Shown here piece after piece: positions 33,660 through 43,582 of a DNA stretch of 64,000 nt (within the stretch, counting starts at the first letter, position 1; each line of letters starts with the position of its first letter). This DNA comes from Micromonospora sp. CPCC 205371 (GTDB taxonomy: Bacteria > Actinomycetota > Actinomycetes > Mycobacteriales > Micromonosporaceae). The notes under the pieces were generated by a model. The model did not search any database. It was not told the origin of the DNA and was given only the letters and a program-made list of their open reading frames with translations. Position numbers and translations under genes: made by a program. The stretch is taken from positions 1-64,000 of the forward strand of contig NZ_JAIBNX010000003.1 in NCBI RefSeq assembly GCF_026130045.1. The letters run 5' to 3'.

Positions 33660-34555
33660 GCCAGCTCCTTGGCGCGCGTCTCGACGAGGGTCAGGGACTT
33701 GGACGGGCTCAGCGCGTCGGCCGTCAGCCGTTCGTGTAGATGGTCGTATCGCTGGGCCAGCGTTGCCTCGATGACGAGGTGGCCGCCGAGGTGCGGGACG
33801 ATGGTGACGGGCGGGTGTCCCTGGGACATTCGCAGCGCGACAAAGGGGCCATCGATACCCGTGGCTTGGCTTGCTTGCGTGGGCAGGATCCGGATCTCGG
33901 TGTTCCGGTCCGGGCGGTCGGTGAGGTGCCGTAGGTGGTCGAGCTGGGCGGCGAGAATCTCGACTCCGCCAGCCGGGCGGTGCAGCACCTGCTCGTCGAG
34001 GATGGCGCATAACCTGGGCGGTGGACTGCCCACGAGGATGTCCTGTAAGCGCATCCGCCGATGCACCTGCGCCTCAATGCTGCTGTCGTCGGCATCCGGG
34101 GCTGCGGACCGCAGCGAGGCGTAGGTGTAGTCGTTGGTTTGCAGCAGGTCTGGGATGGTGATGGCGGCGTAGGGGCAGATCTGCTCGGCCTGTGCGTAGA
34201 TCCAGTCCAGCGGCGGCTGGTGCCGGATCGAGCTATCGCGGGGCGTCGGGTGCGCGTCGGAAATTGGGTCCAGGTGCCACTGGTGGATCTGCCACGCTCG
34301 GCGGGCCAGCTGGAGCAGATCGTCGCGGGTGGTCTGGTCGTAGATCCCGTACACATCCAAGAGCGGCTCGACGTACTGGTCCCGACGGAACGGCCATTCG
34401 GCGCGTTCGAGGCGGGCCAGCGTGGAGAACTCGATGCCGATCTCGGCGGCCACGTCCTTGAGGGTGAGGCCGCGCTCTTCCCGGATCTGGCGCATGCAGT
34501 GGCCAAGCCATCGTGCACGGAGCGTACGGATGAACCGCGGTCGTGATGTTGGCAT
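33656..34555 (-). CDS. XRE-family regulator with DUF5753
   Basis: A 299-residue regulator. The helix-turn-helix is IREERGLTLKDVAAEIGIEF followed by STLARLERAEW near residues 25-50, and the remainder matches the DUF5753 ligand-type domain common in Streptomyces and Micromonospora regulators (YAAITIPDLLQTNDYTYASL, DEQVLHRPAGG, HLGGHLVIEA). I use the ATG at 34555, with GGAAGG upstream, rather than 34612. Such proteins often control an adjacent small gene or a secondary-metabolite locus; the coupled partner here is the 44-codon gene and a nuclease-fold protein. Confidence 0.88.
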   Translation of the reverse strand: MPTSRPRFIRTLRARWLGHCMRQIREERGLTLKDVAAEIGIEFSTLARLERAEWPFRRDQYVEPLLDVYGIYDQTTRDDLLQLARRAWQIHQWHLDPISDAHPTPRDSSIRHQPPLDWIYAQAEQICPYAAITIPDLLQTNDYTYASLRSAAPDADDSSIEAQVHRRMRLQDILVGSPPPRLCAILDEQVLHRPAGGVEILAAQLDHLRHLTDRPDRNTEIRILPTQASQATGIDGPFVALRMSQGHPPVTIVPHLGGHLVIEATLAQRYDHLHERLTADALSPSKSLTLVETRAKELA

Positions 34556-34773
34556 TGTCGCCGTTGCCTTCCGGGCGGGTTGCGGGTGCGATATCGGTCT
34601 GGGTGAGGTCATTGGGGGTGGGCCGGAGGGTGAACACGGTGCGGGTTAATGTCGGCGGCCCTGCCCATTCGGGAGGCCAAACGGGCGGGTCGCCTACCGT
34701 GGTTCGCCCTCCGGCCCTTGTCCGCTCCAGCGACTGGGGGGTGTCGGCTGGGCGGGGCCTGCGGGAGCGGCGG

Positions 34774-35379
34774 CTATCGGGTCGGCTGCCGCCACATCGA
34801 CCACATCGGAGGTCCGCTCTCGGGCAGGAAGAATTGCGCCTGCGGCTGGGCGTAGCCGTGGCGGGCGTACAGGTCTCGGGCGCCGGAGGAGGTGGCGACC
34901 AGGTAGGCGGGTAGACCGGCGGCGTCGAGCTGCTGGTTGCGGTGGGACAGCAGGGCGCTGCCCAGGCCGGTGCATTGCGAGTCTGGGTGCACGCCGAGCC
35001 AGGCCAGGTAGTGGTGCGGCTGCTGCGGGTGATGTTGAGCGAACGTGTCGTCCAGCAGCCGGAACCGGGCCGCGTGTTCGCCGCACGCGGTGGTGCGGAG
35101 CCTGTCGTATTCGGCCAGGTCCGGCGGGGTGTAGGCGTGGTCGAACCAGACCGCTGCGGCGTCCAGATTGTCGGTGACCTCGATGTAGCCGTGGGCGAGG
35201 GTGTAGCCGACCAGCGCTGTGCAGAAGCGCTGGTACACCTGACGGCGTTCGTCCCGGTCCGGGACCAGCCACGGCCCGTCCGGGGTGTCGAGGAACGCCT
35301 CGACCAGCGTGCTGGTGATGCGGTCGGTGTCGGCGGCGGTGGCCAGGCGGATCGTCACGACCTGTTCGGGGTGGGTCAT
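34774..35379 (-). CDS. GNAT-family N-acetyltransferase
   Basis: A 201-residue protein with the GNAT acetyl-CoA site: YLAWLGVHPDSQCTGLGSAL then LSHRN, which is the V/I-x-P-x-x-QG-x-G motif with CTGLG in place of QGLG. The start (MTHPEQVVTIRLATAADTDR) is the ATG at 35379, overlapping the transporter stop by 4 bases. Substrate unknown. It closes a row of four genes (methyltransferase, GPP34, APC transporter, GNAT). Confidence 0.87.
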   Translation of the reverse strand: MTHPEQVVTIRLATAADTDRITSTLVEAFLDTPDGPWLVPDRDERRQVYQRFCTALVGYTLAHGYIEVTDNLDAAAVWFDHAYTPPDLAEYDRLRTTACGEHAARFRLLDDTFAQHHPQQPHHYLAWLGVHPDSQCTGLGSALLSHRNQQLDAAGLPAYLVATSSGARDLYARHGYAQPQAQFFLPESGPPMWSMWRQPTR

Positions 35380-36929
35380 CGCGGGCTCGTCTTCGTGAAC
35401 GCGGGGCCGGGGATCAGGTCTGGTTGGGCGGTGCCGGTAGGGCTGAGACGGATGGCGGCGGTGGAGCTGTCGGCGCCCAAGCCGATGGCGGCGTACACGC
35501 TCCGCCGGGCGGTGCGCAGGATGAGTGCCCACCCAACACCGAGGACGATCGCGGTGGCGTAGGCGGCGGGGAACGCCCACCGCACCGGCGAGGAGTTCGG
35601 GATGTTGAGCAGTTCGCCGAATTCGGCGACGGTGACCACGAGGGTCGCGGTGAGGATGAGTGCGGCGAGGACCGGGGCGATCAGCCGCCGCAACACCGGC
35701 TCGCCGTGCCGGTGGCGGGCGAAGAAGCCGACCACGGCGATCGACGTCGCCGCCATCAGGATGAGGATGCCGAGCCCGCCGCCGATCCCGCCCCAGAAGA
35801 ACAGGTGGGTGATCGGATCCCAGCCCGCCGCCGCGTACAGGATGAGCACGGCTGCGGCGGTGGCGGACTGGAGGAGGGAGCCGAGTTTCGGGGCGCCGGT
35901 GCGGCGGCTGGTGCGTCCCAGCCGGCCGGGCAGTACTTGTTCGCGGCCGAGCGCGAACAGGTAGCGGGAGACGGTGTTGTGAAAGGCCAGCAGCGCCGCG
36001 AACAGGGAGGTCAGGAACAGCAGGTGCCCGAGGTCGATGAGTGCGGCGGGGACGTGTGGGGCGGCGAGGTTGAAGAACAGCTCCGTGCCCTGGTCCCTGG
36101 CTGCTTGCACGATCCGGTCCGGGCCGGCGGCGACGGTCATCGCCCACGCGGACACGCCGTACAGCACGCCGATGATGCCGATGGCCAGGTACGTCGCCCT
36201 CGGGACTGTCCGCTGTGGATCCTTTGCCTCCTCGGAGAACACGGCGGTCATCTCGAACCCGGCGAACCCGGCGATCCCGCCGACCAGCAGCGCCACCGCC
36301 CCAGCTGACAGCAGCAGGCCGGGTGCGAGGGCGGCGAAGCTGACCTGCCCGTCGGCGGGGTGGGTAAGCAGGACGATGTCGAACACGACGGCGACGGCGA
36401 TCTCCGCCACCAGCAGCACGCCGAGGACGTAGCCGTTGAGGTCGACCCGCCGCACGCCCAGCACGGCGACCAGCAGCCACGCGGCGAGGGCGCACACCCA
36501 CCAGGCCACTTGCCAGCCGAAGGTCACCTCCAGCACGGTGGCGGCCACGACACCGAAGGCGCCGTAGATGCTGATTTGCATGGCGTTGTAGGCGACCACC
36601 GCGACGAACGCGGCTCCCACCCCCGGTATCCGGCCGAGGCCGTGGGCGACGTACGTGTAGAAGGCGCCGGCGTTGACGACCCGGCGGGACATGGCGATGT
36701 AGCCGACCGCGAACACCGCCAGGATCACCGCGACCGCCAGATAGGCCACCGCGATACCGATGAACTCGGTCACCGCGAACCCGGTCGTCGCCGAACCCGC
36801 CACCACGGTCAGCGGAGCTGCCGCGGCCATCACGAAGAACACCACCGCCGGAACACCAAGCCGGTTACGGGCCAAGGCGGTGGACACGTTGCTGACCTGG
36901 CGTGGTCGCGCAGGATCGGTCAGGGCCAT
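35376..36929 (-). CDS. APC-superfamily amino acid or polyamine transporter
   Basis: A 517-residue membrane protein with about 12 hydrophobic segments. FVMAAAAPLTVVAGSATTGF in the first segment carries the family's unwound region, and GIAGFAGFEMTAVFSEEAKD then PQRTVPRA matches the APC consensus with its GFE motif. It probably imports or exports an amino acid or amine. The ATG at 36929 gives normal length; an in-frame start at 37088 adds unlike residues. Stop overlaps the GNAT gene. Confidence 0.9.
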   Translation of the reverse strand: MALTDPARPRQVSNVSTALARNRLGVPAVVFFVMAAAAPLTVVAGSATTGFAVTEFIGIAVAYLAVAVILAVFAVGYIAMSRRVVNAGAFYTYVAHGLGRIPGVGAAFVAVVAYNAMQISIYGAFGVVAATVLEVTFGWQVAWWVCALAAWLLVAVLGVRRVDLNGYVLGVLLVAEIAVAVVFDIVLLTHPADGQVSFAALAPGLLLSAGAVALLVGGIAGFAGFEMTAVFSEEAKDPQRTVPRATYLAIGIIGVLYGVSAWAMTVAAGPDRIVQAARDQGTELFFNLAAPHVPAALIDLGHLLFLTSLFAALLAFHNTVSRYLFALGREQVLPGRLGRTSRRTGAPKLGSLLQSATAAAVLILYAAAGWDPITHLFFWGGIGGGLGILILMAATSIAVVGFFARHRHGEPVLRRLIAPVLAALILTATLVVTVAEFGELLNIPNSSPVRWAFPAAYATAIVLGVGWALILRTARRSVYAAIGLGADSSTAAIRLSPTGTAQPDLIPGPAFTKTSPR

Positions 36930-36969
36930 AGAGGACTCCAGCGAGGACGAGGGGTAAAGGGGCGCAGGG

Positions 36970-37605
36970 TCAGGTGTGGTGGGCGACGAGCGCGTTGCCG
37001 ACCGCAGCCCGGGTGTGCGCGAGCAATTCGGCGGCCGGAGCCGAGACTGTGCTGAGCAGGTGCCGCAGGTAGCCGCGCGCCCAGTCACGGTGATCCGCGT
37101 CGCGGATCAGGTACTCGTCCAACCCGGTCGCCTCGGCCAGCCCGGCCAGGAACACGTCGTGCTCGTCCAGCGGAGTGCGCTGCCGCAACCCCATCGCCAG
37201 ACGTACGACCGGCCAGGCTGCGGTCTTCATGTCCACCGGCACGTACGTCGTGGACCAGGTCACGAACAGGAACCGGGACGCCTTCCTGCGCACGTGTCCC
37301 GCCCGGATCAGCCGGGTCGTGACCTGCTCGTAGCCGTCGTCGGACAGGAACGTCAGCCAGGTCCGCACCGTGTGCCGGGTCCGCTCCGCCGCGATCTGGT
37401 CGAAGATCCCGTGGGCGACCGCATCGGCCGGTGGCACGGCCGGATGTGCAACGTGGACGAGACCGTCAGCGATGCGGATCCGGCCCGCGTATAGCAGCTC
37501 ACCGAGCAACGCCGCGGCCAACCCCCAACCCGCCGCCTGTGCGTGAACGCGAAGCTCACCGGAGGTGTCGTCATGGGCAAGCCGGAAGAAGTCGTCAGCC
37601 AACAT
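36970..37605 (-). CDS. GPP34 (GOLPH3-like) family protein
   Basis: A 211-residue protein of the GPP34 phosphoprotein family: LADDFFRLAHDDTSGELRVH at the start, GLAAALLGELLYAGRIRIAD and the later DVFLAGLAEATGLDEYLI are typical of actinobacterial members. Eukaryotic relatives bind phosphoinositides and Golgi glycosyltransferases; the bacterial role is not established. The start at 37605 overlaps the methyltransferase gene by 11 bases, so the two are probably co-expressed. Confidence 0.87.
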   Translation of the reverse strand: MLADDFFRLAHDDTSGELRVHAQAAGWGLAAALLGELLYAGRIRIADGLVHVAHPAVPPADAVAHGIFDQIAAERTRHTVRTWLTFLSDDGYEQVTTRLIRAGHVRRKASRFLFVTWSTTYVPVDMKTAAWPVVRLAMGLRQRTPLDEHDVFLAGLAEATGLDEYLIRDADHRDWARGYLRHLLSTVSAPAAELLAHTRAAVGNALVAHHT

Positions 37606-38485
37606 CGCGCCCACCCCCGTCCAGACCGGACAGGTCAGCGGCGCTAGCCGCGTCAGCGCCCTTGACGGCGACGCCAACCCAGCCGGGGATCCGCGACGCC
37701 TTCTCCACCTCGGCCGGGCCATCCAGCTCACCGGGCTCAGGACGCCAGAACGCCACCCCGCATACGCCCGGCTCGACCACCTCACCCCAGACGCCGAGCA
37801 ACTCCGTCACCTGCTGGCGGGACCGCAGCGTCAACGGTGCCGTCCGCTCGCTGTACTCCCGCGCAACCCGTACCTGCTCCGGCGTCATCGCGCTGGGGGC
37901 CGATGCGTGGGAGATCACCAGCCACGAGCCGTCCGGGACCGAGTCCCGCAGCCGGGCCAGGATCGAGGTCGGGTCGTCCGAATTGGACACGAAGTGCAGC
38001 ACCGCGCCCAGGACGACGGCGATTGGCTGGGTCCAATCCAGTACTGCCGCCAGCTCCGGATGCCCAACGACCGTGTCGGGGTCGCGCAGGTCGGCGACGA
38101 CCGCGACCGCTCGTTTGTCCTCCTCAAGGAGATAGCGGGCGTGGGCCACCGCTACCGGGTCGATGTCCACGTACCCGATGCGGGTCTGCGAGTCGACTCG
38201 CCAGGCGATCTCATGGAGGCTGCCCCTGGTCGCGGGTAGCCCGCAGCCGATGTCGAGGATCTGGCGCGCGCCTGCATCGAGGGCGTACCGAACCGCGCGG
38301 CTCAAAAACGCTCGGTTTGCCCTCGCCCAGTACCTGGCTTCAGGCTCGGCGGCGAGGAGATCGGCGGCCATGGACCGGTCTGGAGCGAACGTGTGTGCGT
38401 CGCCAAGCAGCGCCGCGTACACACGTGACGGGACAGGCTCATGGATTCCGCCGCCGCCCGGTACAACGCTTTCCGGCCACGTCAT
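37595..38485 (-). CDS. SAM-dependent methyltransferase (Methyltransf_19 type)
   Basis: A 296-residue protein of the Methyltransf_19 group (common in actinomycetes, substrate unproven). The opening SRVYAALLGDAHTFAPDR fits, ILDIGCGLPATRGSLHEIAW is the SAM-binding motif, RIGYVDIDPVAVAHARYLL the second, and VLGAVLHFVSN the acceptor-side loop. The start at 38485 is the most family-like. First gene of the row running to 34774. Confidence 0.88.
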   Translation of the reverse strand: MTWPESVVPGGGGIHEPVPSRVYAALLGDAHTFAPDRSMAADLLAAEPEARYWARANRAFLSRAVRYALDAGARQILDIGCGLPATRGSLHEIAWRVDSQTRIGYVDIDPVAVAHARYLLEEDKRAVAVVADLRDPDTVVGHPELAAVLDWTQPIAVVLGAVLHFVSNSDDPTSILARLRDSVPDGSWLVISHASAPSAMTPEQVRVAREYSERTAPLTLRSRQQVTELLGVWGEVVEPGVCGVAFWRPEPGELDGPAEVEKASRIPGWVGVAVKGADAASAADLSGLDGGGRDVG

Positions 38486-38861
38486 GACCGAACCACCGCA
38501 GCCGACCAGCGCGACGCGGCGTCCTTGTGCGCCGATAGCTGGAGTTGGATGTCCACCGCTGCCTCCCCGAGTATTCGGGGTCCGGCAGCCCACCTCCGGT
38601 GGGGGCAATGGTGATGAGCCGCCGGACCAGTCCTAGCGGGCGCAGCGCTACAGCCCAGGGCAGACCTCTTTCGAGGCTGCCGACGGGAGCAGTTCCGCAC
38701 CCCCTGGCCGATGCAGGGACAGTCATGCGGCCGGGTGCGACACCTGGAAAGGATGTCCGCGCATGACCGTTGCACCGGCCAGCGACCGGCGAACGTTGCG
38801 TGCCGGTCTGAGAACGGACCGTAGGGCTACTTCCGGCAGCGGACAGGTACGGTTCCTACCC
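38486..38861. other. Intergenic region
   Basis: No convincing gene. It includes a small hairpin CCCCGA-GTAT-TCGGGG at 38565-38580 and a second weak stem after it, and the start of the preceding minus-strand operon reads away from the left edge. It may hold the operon promoter, but no promoter is clear. Confidence 0.4.
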
Positions 38862-40085
38862 CTACCCCAGAAGGCCGACCTTCACCGCGAGATCGTTCGC
38901 CTCCCGGCGCAGCGACGGCGGCCCTTCCAACAGCTCGGCTGTGATCTTCCGGGCATAGCCGTTGTAGCGGATCGTCTCCGGCGCCGTCTCGTACGCCTCT
39001 CGCAGCGTGCCCACCGTCGCCTGATGGTCACGCTTGAGGTAATGACCACGAGCGACCTCGATCAAATGGCGGGCGCGGCGCGGCCGGGACGGGATCAACG
39101 CCGCCGGAGTGCGGTCCGCGGTCTGCAACGCGCTGCCGCCCTTGCGCAGCTCCACCTCGACGGTCACCGCGTGCGCGCCCATGATGACCCGGCTGAATGA
39201 TGTCCAGCGCTGGTAGAAGCCCTCCGGAAGCCGGCGCGATACCGCATCCGCGGCATCCCAGTACCGCCACGCACGGCCGGCCTCGCCGGCGCGGGCCGCG
39301 GTGTACGCAGCCTCAAACTGCAAGGCGCCGTACAAGGCCAGCAGCTCGTCAGTTGCGTCTTCCAACTGAGGCTCTACCGCGGTCAGAGCATCCAGGTTGA
39401 CGGCCATCGCGGTGTCCCAGTCGCCCGCGTCGCGGTGCGCCTGCGCCGCGAACCACACCGCCCCCGCCAGCGCCGCCGGATCACCTGACTCCTGCGCCGC
39501 CAGAACAGCCCTGTCGACCACCCGCCAGAGCAGGTCCGCCGCCCCCGACTGGTAGGCAAGGAACATCTGAGTGAGGCCGAGCGTCTCCGCGAGCACTGCG
39601 TGTGCCCGGTTCTGGGCATCCCCCTGGTAGGCGCGCGTCGCGACCTGCGCATCCCGGATCAGGTCCGGCAGCAACGCGCCGACAACGGTGCGGTGATCCG
39701 GCGCGGCATGCCGGGCACGCCACGCCGTGGCCAGCCGAGCCCGAATATGTTCGAGCGGTTGAGGTTCCTCGTTCACCGACATCGGCCAGCGATTCAGCGC
39801 CTCCCGCACCGCTGGCAGGCTCGCGTGCCCAGGCCCCGACACCAGATCGGCGTGGCCATGATCCTCTTCCGTCAACTCGCGCACGTTGACCTTCAGCGCG
39901 CGGGCGATCTGGGTCAGCATCGGCAGCCGTGGCGGCAGGATCCGACCTGTCTCGACCGCCTTCACCCACTCGGCCGAGCGACCGACCAGGCCACCGAGCA
40001 CAGCTCTGGTCTTGCCGGCGCGTTCCCGGTACAGCTTGATCCGCTGCCCCGTGGTCAGGTTCGGCGTGTCGTCATGGGCCTGCAT
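38862..40085 (-). CDS. XRE-type regulator with TPR-like C-terminal domain
   Basis: A 407-residue protein: an N-terminal helix-turn-helix (TGQRIKLYRERAGKTRAVLG ... SAEWVKAVETGR, residues 12-48) followed by about 300 residues of helical repeats. This layout is frequent in actinomycete regulators and fits ligand- or peptide-responsive control. The gene stands alone with about 410 non-coding bases before the next one, so autoregulation is likely but not shown. Confidence 0.85.
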   Translation of the reverse strand: MQAHDDTPNLTTGQRIKLYRERAGKTRAVLGGLVGRSAEWVKAVETGRILPPRLPMLTQIARALKVNVRELTEEDHGHADLVSGPGHASLPAVREALNRWPMSVNEEPQPLEHIRARLATAWRARHAAPDHRTVVGALLPDLIRDAQVATRAYQGDAQNRAHAVLAETLGLTQMFLAYQSGAADLLWRVVDRAVLAAQESGDPAALAGAVWFAAQAHRDAGDWDTAMAVNLDALTAVEPQLEDATDELLALYGALQFEAAYTAARAGEAGRAWRYWDAADAVSRRLPEGFYQRWTSFSRVIMGAHAVTVEVELRKGGSALQTADRTPAALIPSRPRRARHLIEVARGHYLKRDHQATVGTLREAYETAPETIRYNGYARKITAELLEGPPSLRREANDLAVKVGLLG

Positions 40086-40495
40086 CGGAGCCTCCTGGCG
40101 AGGTCAACGGTGGCATCTACGACCGTACGTGCAGGAAATCATGCCCGCCAGCCAGCCGCCCCAGGGCAATCACCCGCCGGGCACGCCGATCCGGCCGTAT
40201 CCCGCTGGATGTCCGCCTCTCGATCGGGCACCTACCAGCCCTTGCCATACGTCGCGACGCGACGTCGGACGACGTCACAGCGACTAGCACTGCCCAGACA
40301 TCTAGGAAAGCGCTCTCCGAACTCAGCACTTCACACATTCTCAGTATTCGCCAACCAAGGCATAACGGACAACCTGGCGTTGTGCCTGGTCAGTACCCGC
40401 GTCGGTAGAAGCGCCGACGTTGGAAGATCGCGTCTGTTCCGTTGCGGAGCCTTAACCGGCCGACTTGGGTCGCCTCGCCGCACTGACTCCTCGGG
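40086..40495. other. Intergenic region
   Basis: About 410 bases without a convincing reading frame on either strand. It separates the minus-strand regulator from the next minus-strand gene and probably holds the regulator promoter. No repeat or strong hairpin was seen. Confidence 0.4.
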
Positions 40496-41047
40496 TCATG
40501 ACGGCCGTCCGCCAAACGCCCAGTTGTGCACCTCGATGTCGGAGTACCGGTCCGGGGTCAGGACGGCGCGCGCTATGTCGGGGTCCGGCGCCCGGACCAG
40601 GACCGCCGTACCCAGCCAGGCAGCGCTGTCGTCGGACAGCAACGGCCCGTACGCGATCAGGCCATCGCGGTCGGTCGGCACGACGACATCGGCGGCCTGC
40701 CCCGCGCCTAGGCCGAGCACGAGGTACCGGTTGCCACCGGTCCGGCCCCCGGGGAAGTCCCACATGGTGCGGCCCAGCCGGTTGCGCCACCGACGCAGCA
40801 GCACGTCCCGGTACACACCGGCCTGGTAGTTGGGCTCCTCGAAGGCGAAGACCCGAGCGGCAGCGGCGTCCGGCAGATCGATGATATGCACGCTGCCGGT
40901 CGGTGCGTCACCTTCGTCGGCGAAGGTCGGGCCGCGGGCGATTATCTGCGCCGCGTACCGGTCCATGTAGGACCAGTGCTCTTCCAGCAGCTTGTCGCGC
41001 AGCGCCACAGAGCCGCGCCGGTCGCGGTGGTAGCAAAAGAACTCCAT
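40496..41047 (-). CDS. YciI-like domain protein
   Basis: A 183-residue protein starting at the ATG at 41047 (MEFFCYHRDRRGSVALRDKL). The first ~100 residues look like the YCII fold: HWSYMDRYAAQIIARGPTFA, then GSVHIIDLPDAAAARVFAFE and PNYQAGVYRDVLLRRW. About 85 further residues form a tail of unknown type. YCII domains act as small dimeric dehydratase- or isomerase-like proteins; function here unknown. GGAGGTAAAG lies upstream. Confidence 0.75.
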   Translation of the reverse strand: MEFFCYHRDRRGSVALRDKLLEEHWSYMDRYAAQIIARGPTFADEGDAPTGSVHIIDLPDAAAARVFAFEEPNYQAGVYRDVLLRRWRNRLGRTMWDFPGGRTGGNRYLVLGLGAGQAADVVVPTDRDGLIAYGPLLSDDSAAWLGTAVLVRAPDPDIARAVLTPDRYSDIEVHNWAFGGRPS

Positions 41048-41114
41048 GCCCAAATCTTTACCTCCACGCCGGGACGCGTACGCAGGTGGGTGACCCACCC
41101 GGTCACGTTGCCTG

Positions 41115-43448
41115 CTACCGGTTGCGGAGTCGGGTCACGCGGCCGATGGCTTTGCGTTCAACGGCGAATGCCTGTGCCACGCGCGGGTCGCCGTGGCGCT
41201 GGCCGCGCCGCCAGGTGCGCCTGGCCATGCGGCGGTTGCCGTGCAGGGCATAGAGGGCGCCAAGTCGCGCCAGTGCAGCGCCGATGGTTTCCGGGTCGGC
41301 ACCGGGTTCTGCAATTGCCGCGTGGTAGGCGTCCTCGGCATCGTCGGCATGGTCGCACTGGTTGATGCGGCCAAGTTGCAGCGCGGCATGCGCCAGGTCG
41401 TCGCCATCGGCTAGCTCCAGCAGGCGCTCAGATGCCCTCGCCAGAACGGTGTCGTCGCCGAGCCGTTCGGCCAGCCATGCCAACTCGGTGGCGGCGTCTC
41501 TGGCGATCTCAGCGTTCCCGAGAAGCATTGCCTGTTCAAGGGCGTGCGCCGCCGTGATCGGGGCAGACATTTGCTGCATCAGGCCGAGTTTGAACCAGGC
41601 CAGCGCCGCGATGTCCGGGGCGTCGCTGCCGCTGGCGATATCCCACAGCTCGACGGCTCGGGCACGATCGACGCAGGCGTGCAGCTCCACTGGTGCCATC
41701 GCGGCGGCCAGCCGCTCCCGCAGGCCGTCGCCCTCGGAGAGGGCCTGGTCGACGGCTACGCGCAGGCGGGCGCGTTGGCGGGCGTCGGGAAAGGCACCGC
41801 GCAACGCGAATTCGGTGAAGGCCGGCAGCAGAGCGCTCAGGGTTGGCGGGGTTGCGGTGACACAGGCATCGACGAGGTACGCGAGCGCGTTGCGGTCGCT
41901 GCCGACGCGCCGAAGCAGCCGCGCTCGCAGAATGGTCACCTCCTCCGGGCTCAGGTAACGGGCCGCCAGGCGTACGCCGGCCTCCGCGTCATCGGGACGG
42001 CCTTCCACTGTCGCCAGGTGCGCCAGGCTGCTCGCCGCCCACGCCGCGACCGAAGGCGGCGCGGCCTCGGACAGGTACTCCAGCAACGGCCGTACGCCAG
42101 GGATCAGGCAGACCTTCTGGGCGGCGGCGAACCGCTCACCGAAGGCGAGCAGCATTGGGCGGGCCAGCTCGCGTCGCTTGGCGTTGTCGGTGTCCGTCAA
42201 CGACCGGAACAGGTCGGCCGCGCGTTCGTCATCGCCCTCCGCGGCGGCCAGCGACGCCTCCATCACATCGGCTGGCACCGACAACTCCGGTGCGCTTGCG
42301 CTCCAGTGAGCGCGGATCCGAGCGAGCACCTGCCGAACCATTTCGGCGTCCTCGCGGGCCCCATGGGCAGACGCCAGCGCCAGCAACACATCCCCCGCGG
42401 ATGGCCCGTCGGCGGCGGCATACTCCTCAAGGATCGCCACGGCTTCGTCGACTCGACCTGCTGCCGCCATCAACTGCACATACTGGCCGGCATCCTTTCC
42501 ACGCAGGCCATGCAGGTCGAGAAGGGTTCGGTAGGCGTCAGCCGCGCCCGATGCGTCGCCTTGCTCGGCCAGCATGGCCGCAAAACGCCGTGTGTACGGC
42601 GCATGCGACTGGCCAGCCGTGTCGACCGCTCGTCTCATGGCGGCCACCGCCGAGTCCCGGTCGTCGTCGAGCCAGGCAAGGCCGCCCAGCAGGTCCCACG
42701 CGTTTGGGACCAGTGCCGTCTCGCTGCTCACGACCTGACGTGCCAGGCTGCGTGCGGCAGGATGGTCGCCGTCACGGGCGGCGCGGCGGGCAAGCCAGAA
42801 TATCGCGGCGGGCGAGGCGATCGGATGCCGCCGAGCGACAACTTCGCCATACTGGCGTGACGCCTGCGCTGGCTGGTCGAGCCGTTCGGCGAGTTCGGCC
42901 AGCCGCAGCGAAGCCAGTGCGACCGCGTCCGGGTCGTCACTGGCAACGGCGAGCCGGTACGACGCCTCCGCAGCATCGAGATCGGCCGGGCTCCCGTGAA
43001 GTTCGTCGTCGCCCCGCTCCACGAACTCCAGTGCCGTAAGCGCACCAGACGCAACTGCCTGGCGATGGCGGTCGCTCCATTGCTCGGAACCGACGAGAGT
43101 AAACGCCCCGAACAAGGGGCGGTATCGGCCCCGGTCGTCCCGTTCCAACACCGCGGGTACCCGCACCGCCCAGTCCAGTGCTGAGGCCACCTTCTCCTCG
43201 TTGTCCACCAGCCCGGCAGCGATTCGCCAAGCCGTCATCAGGTTCCGAGCTTGCGTGCACAGTGCCAATGGCGCGTGCCACCCGCGACGGTCCACCTGCT
43301 CCCACGACAGCGCCGCCATGACCAGCCCATACGCCAGCGGATTCTCACGTTCGGCGCGCGTCAACCTTGCCTCGGCGGCATCCTGCCGCTCGAACATCTC
43401 GTTGAAGTCGTCGACCATCGCCGCAATCGACCCCGACACCTCGGTCAC
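41115..43448 (-). CDS. Large TPR-repeat protein
   Basis: A 777-residue, mostly helical protein with repeated helix pairs of about 34 residues in which alanines and leucines recur (PEDAYDAY-type units; SWEQVDRRGWHAPLALCTQA, ATELAWLAERLGDDTVLARA). No enzyme motif or membrane segment. TPR-rich proteins of this size occur beside kinase-, STAND- or nuclease-type defence genes, but none is directly attached here. It lies on the minus strand, divergent from the jet operon, and may be unrelated. Confidence 0.75.
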   Translation of the reverse strand: MTEVSGSIAAMVDDFNEMFERQDAAEARLTRAERENPLAYGLVMAALSWEQVDRRGWHAPLALCTQARNLMTAWRIAAGLVDNEEKVASALDWAVRVPAVLERDDRGRYRPLFGAFTLVGSEQWSDRHRQAVASGALTALEFVERGDDELHGSPADLDAAEASYRLAVASDDPDAVALASLRLAELAERLDQPAQASRQYGEVVARRHPIASPAAIFWLARRAARDGDHPAARSLARQVVSSETALVPNAWDLLGGLAWLDDDRDSAVAAMRRAVDTAGQSHAPYTRRFAAMLAEQGDASGAADAYRTLLDLHGLRGKDAGQYVQLMAAAGRVDEAVAILEEYAAADGPSAGDVLLALASAHGAREDAEMVRQVLARIRAHWSASAPELSVPADVMEASLAAAEGDDERAADLFRSLTDTDNAKRRELARPMLLAFGERFAAAQKVCLIPGVRPLLEYLSEAAPPSVAAWAASSLAHLATVEGRPDDAEAGVRLAARYLSPEEVTILRARLLRRVGSDRNALAYLVDACVTATPPTLSALLPAFTEFALRGAFPDARQRARLRVAVDQALSEGDGLRERLAAAMAPVELHACVDRARAVELWDIASGSDAPDIAALAWFKLGLMQQMSAPITAAHALEQAMLLGNAEIARDAATELAWLAERLGDDTVLARASERLLELADGDDLAHAALQLGRINQCDHADDAEDAYHAAIAEPGADPETIGAALARLGALYALHGNRRMARRTWRRGQRHGDPRVAQAFAVERKAIGRVTRLRNR

Positions 43449-43582
43449 GACCTGCGACGCTACCGCGACCCCAGGCTAGGAGGAAGAGCCGATCCATGCC
43501 GATCCGAGCCGGGATCCCGACCCCGGAATTCCGCCAGAGCAAGCCCGCGCGTCCCCGCTCTCCTTGGGGCCAGGTTGGCGTC

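Noticed and set aside
35376-37088. Transporter start at 37088
   Set aside because: The extra ~53 residues are arginine/serine-rich and lie inside the GPP34 gene; the ATG at 36929 gives normal family length.
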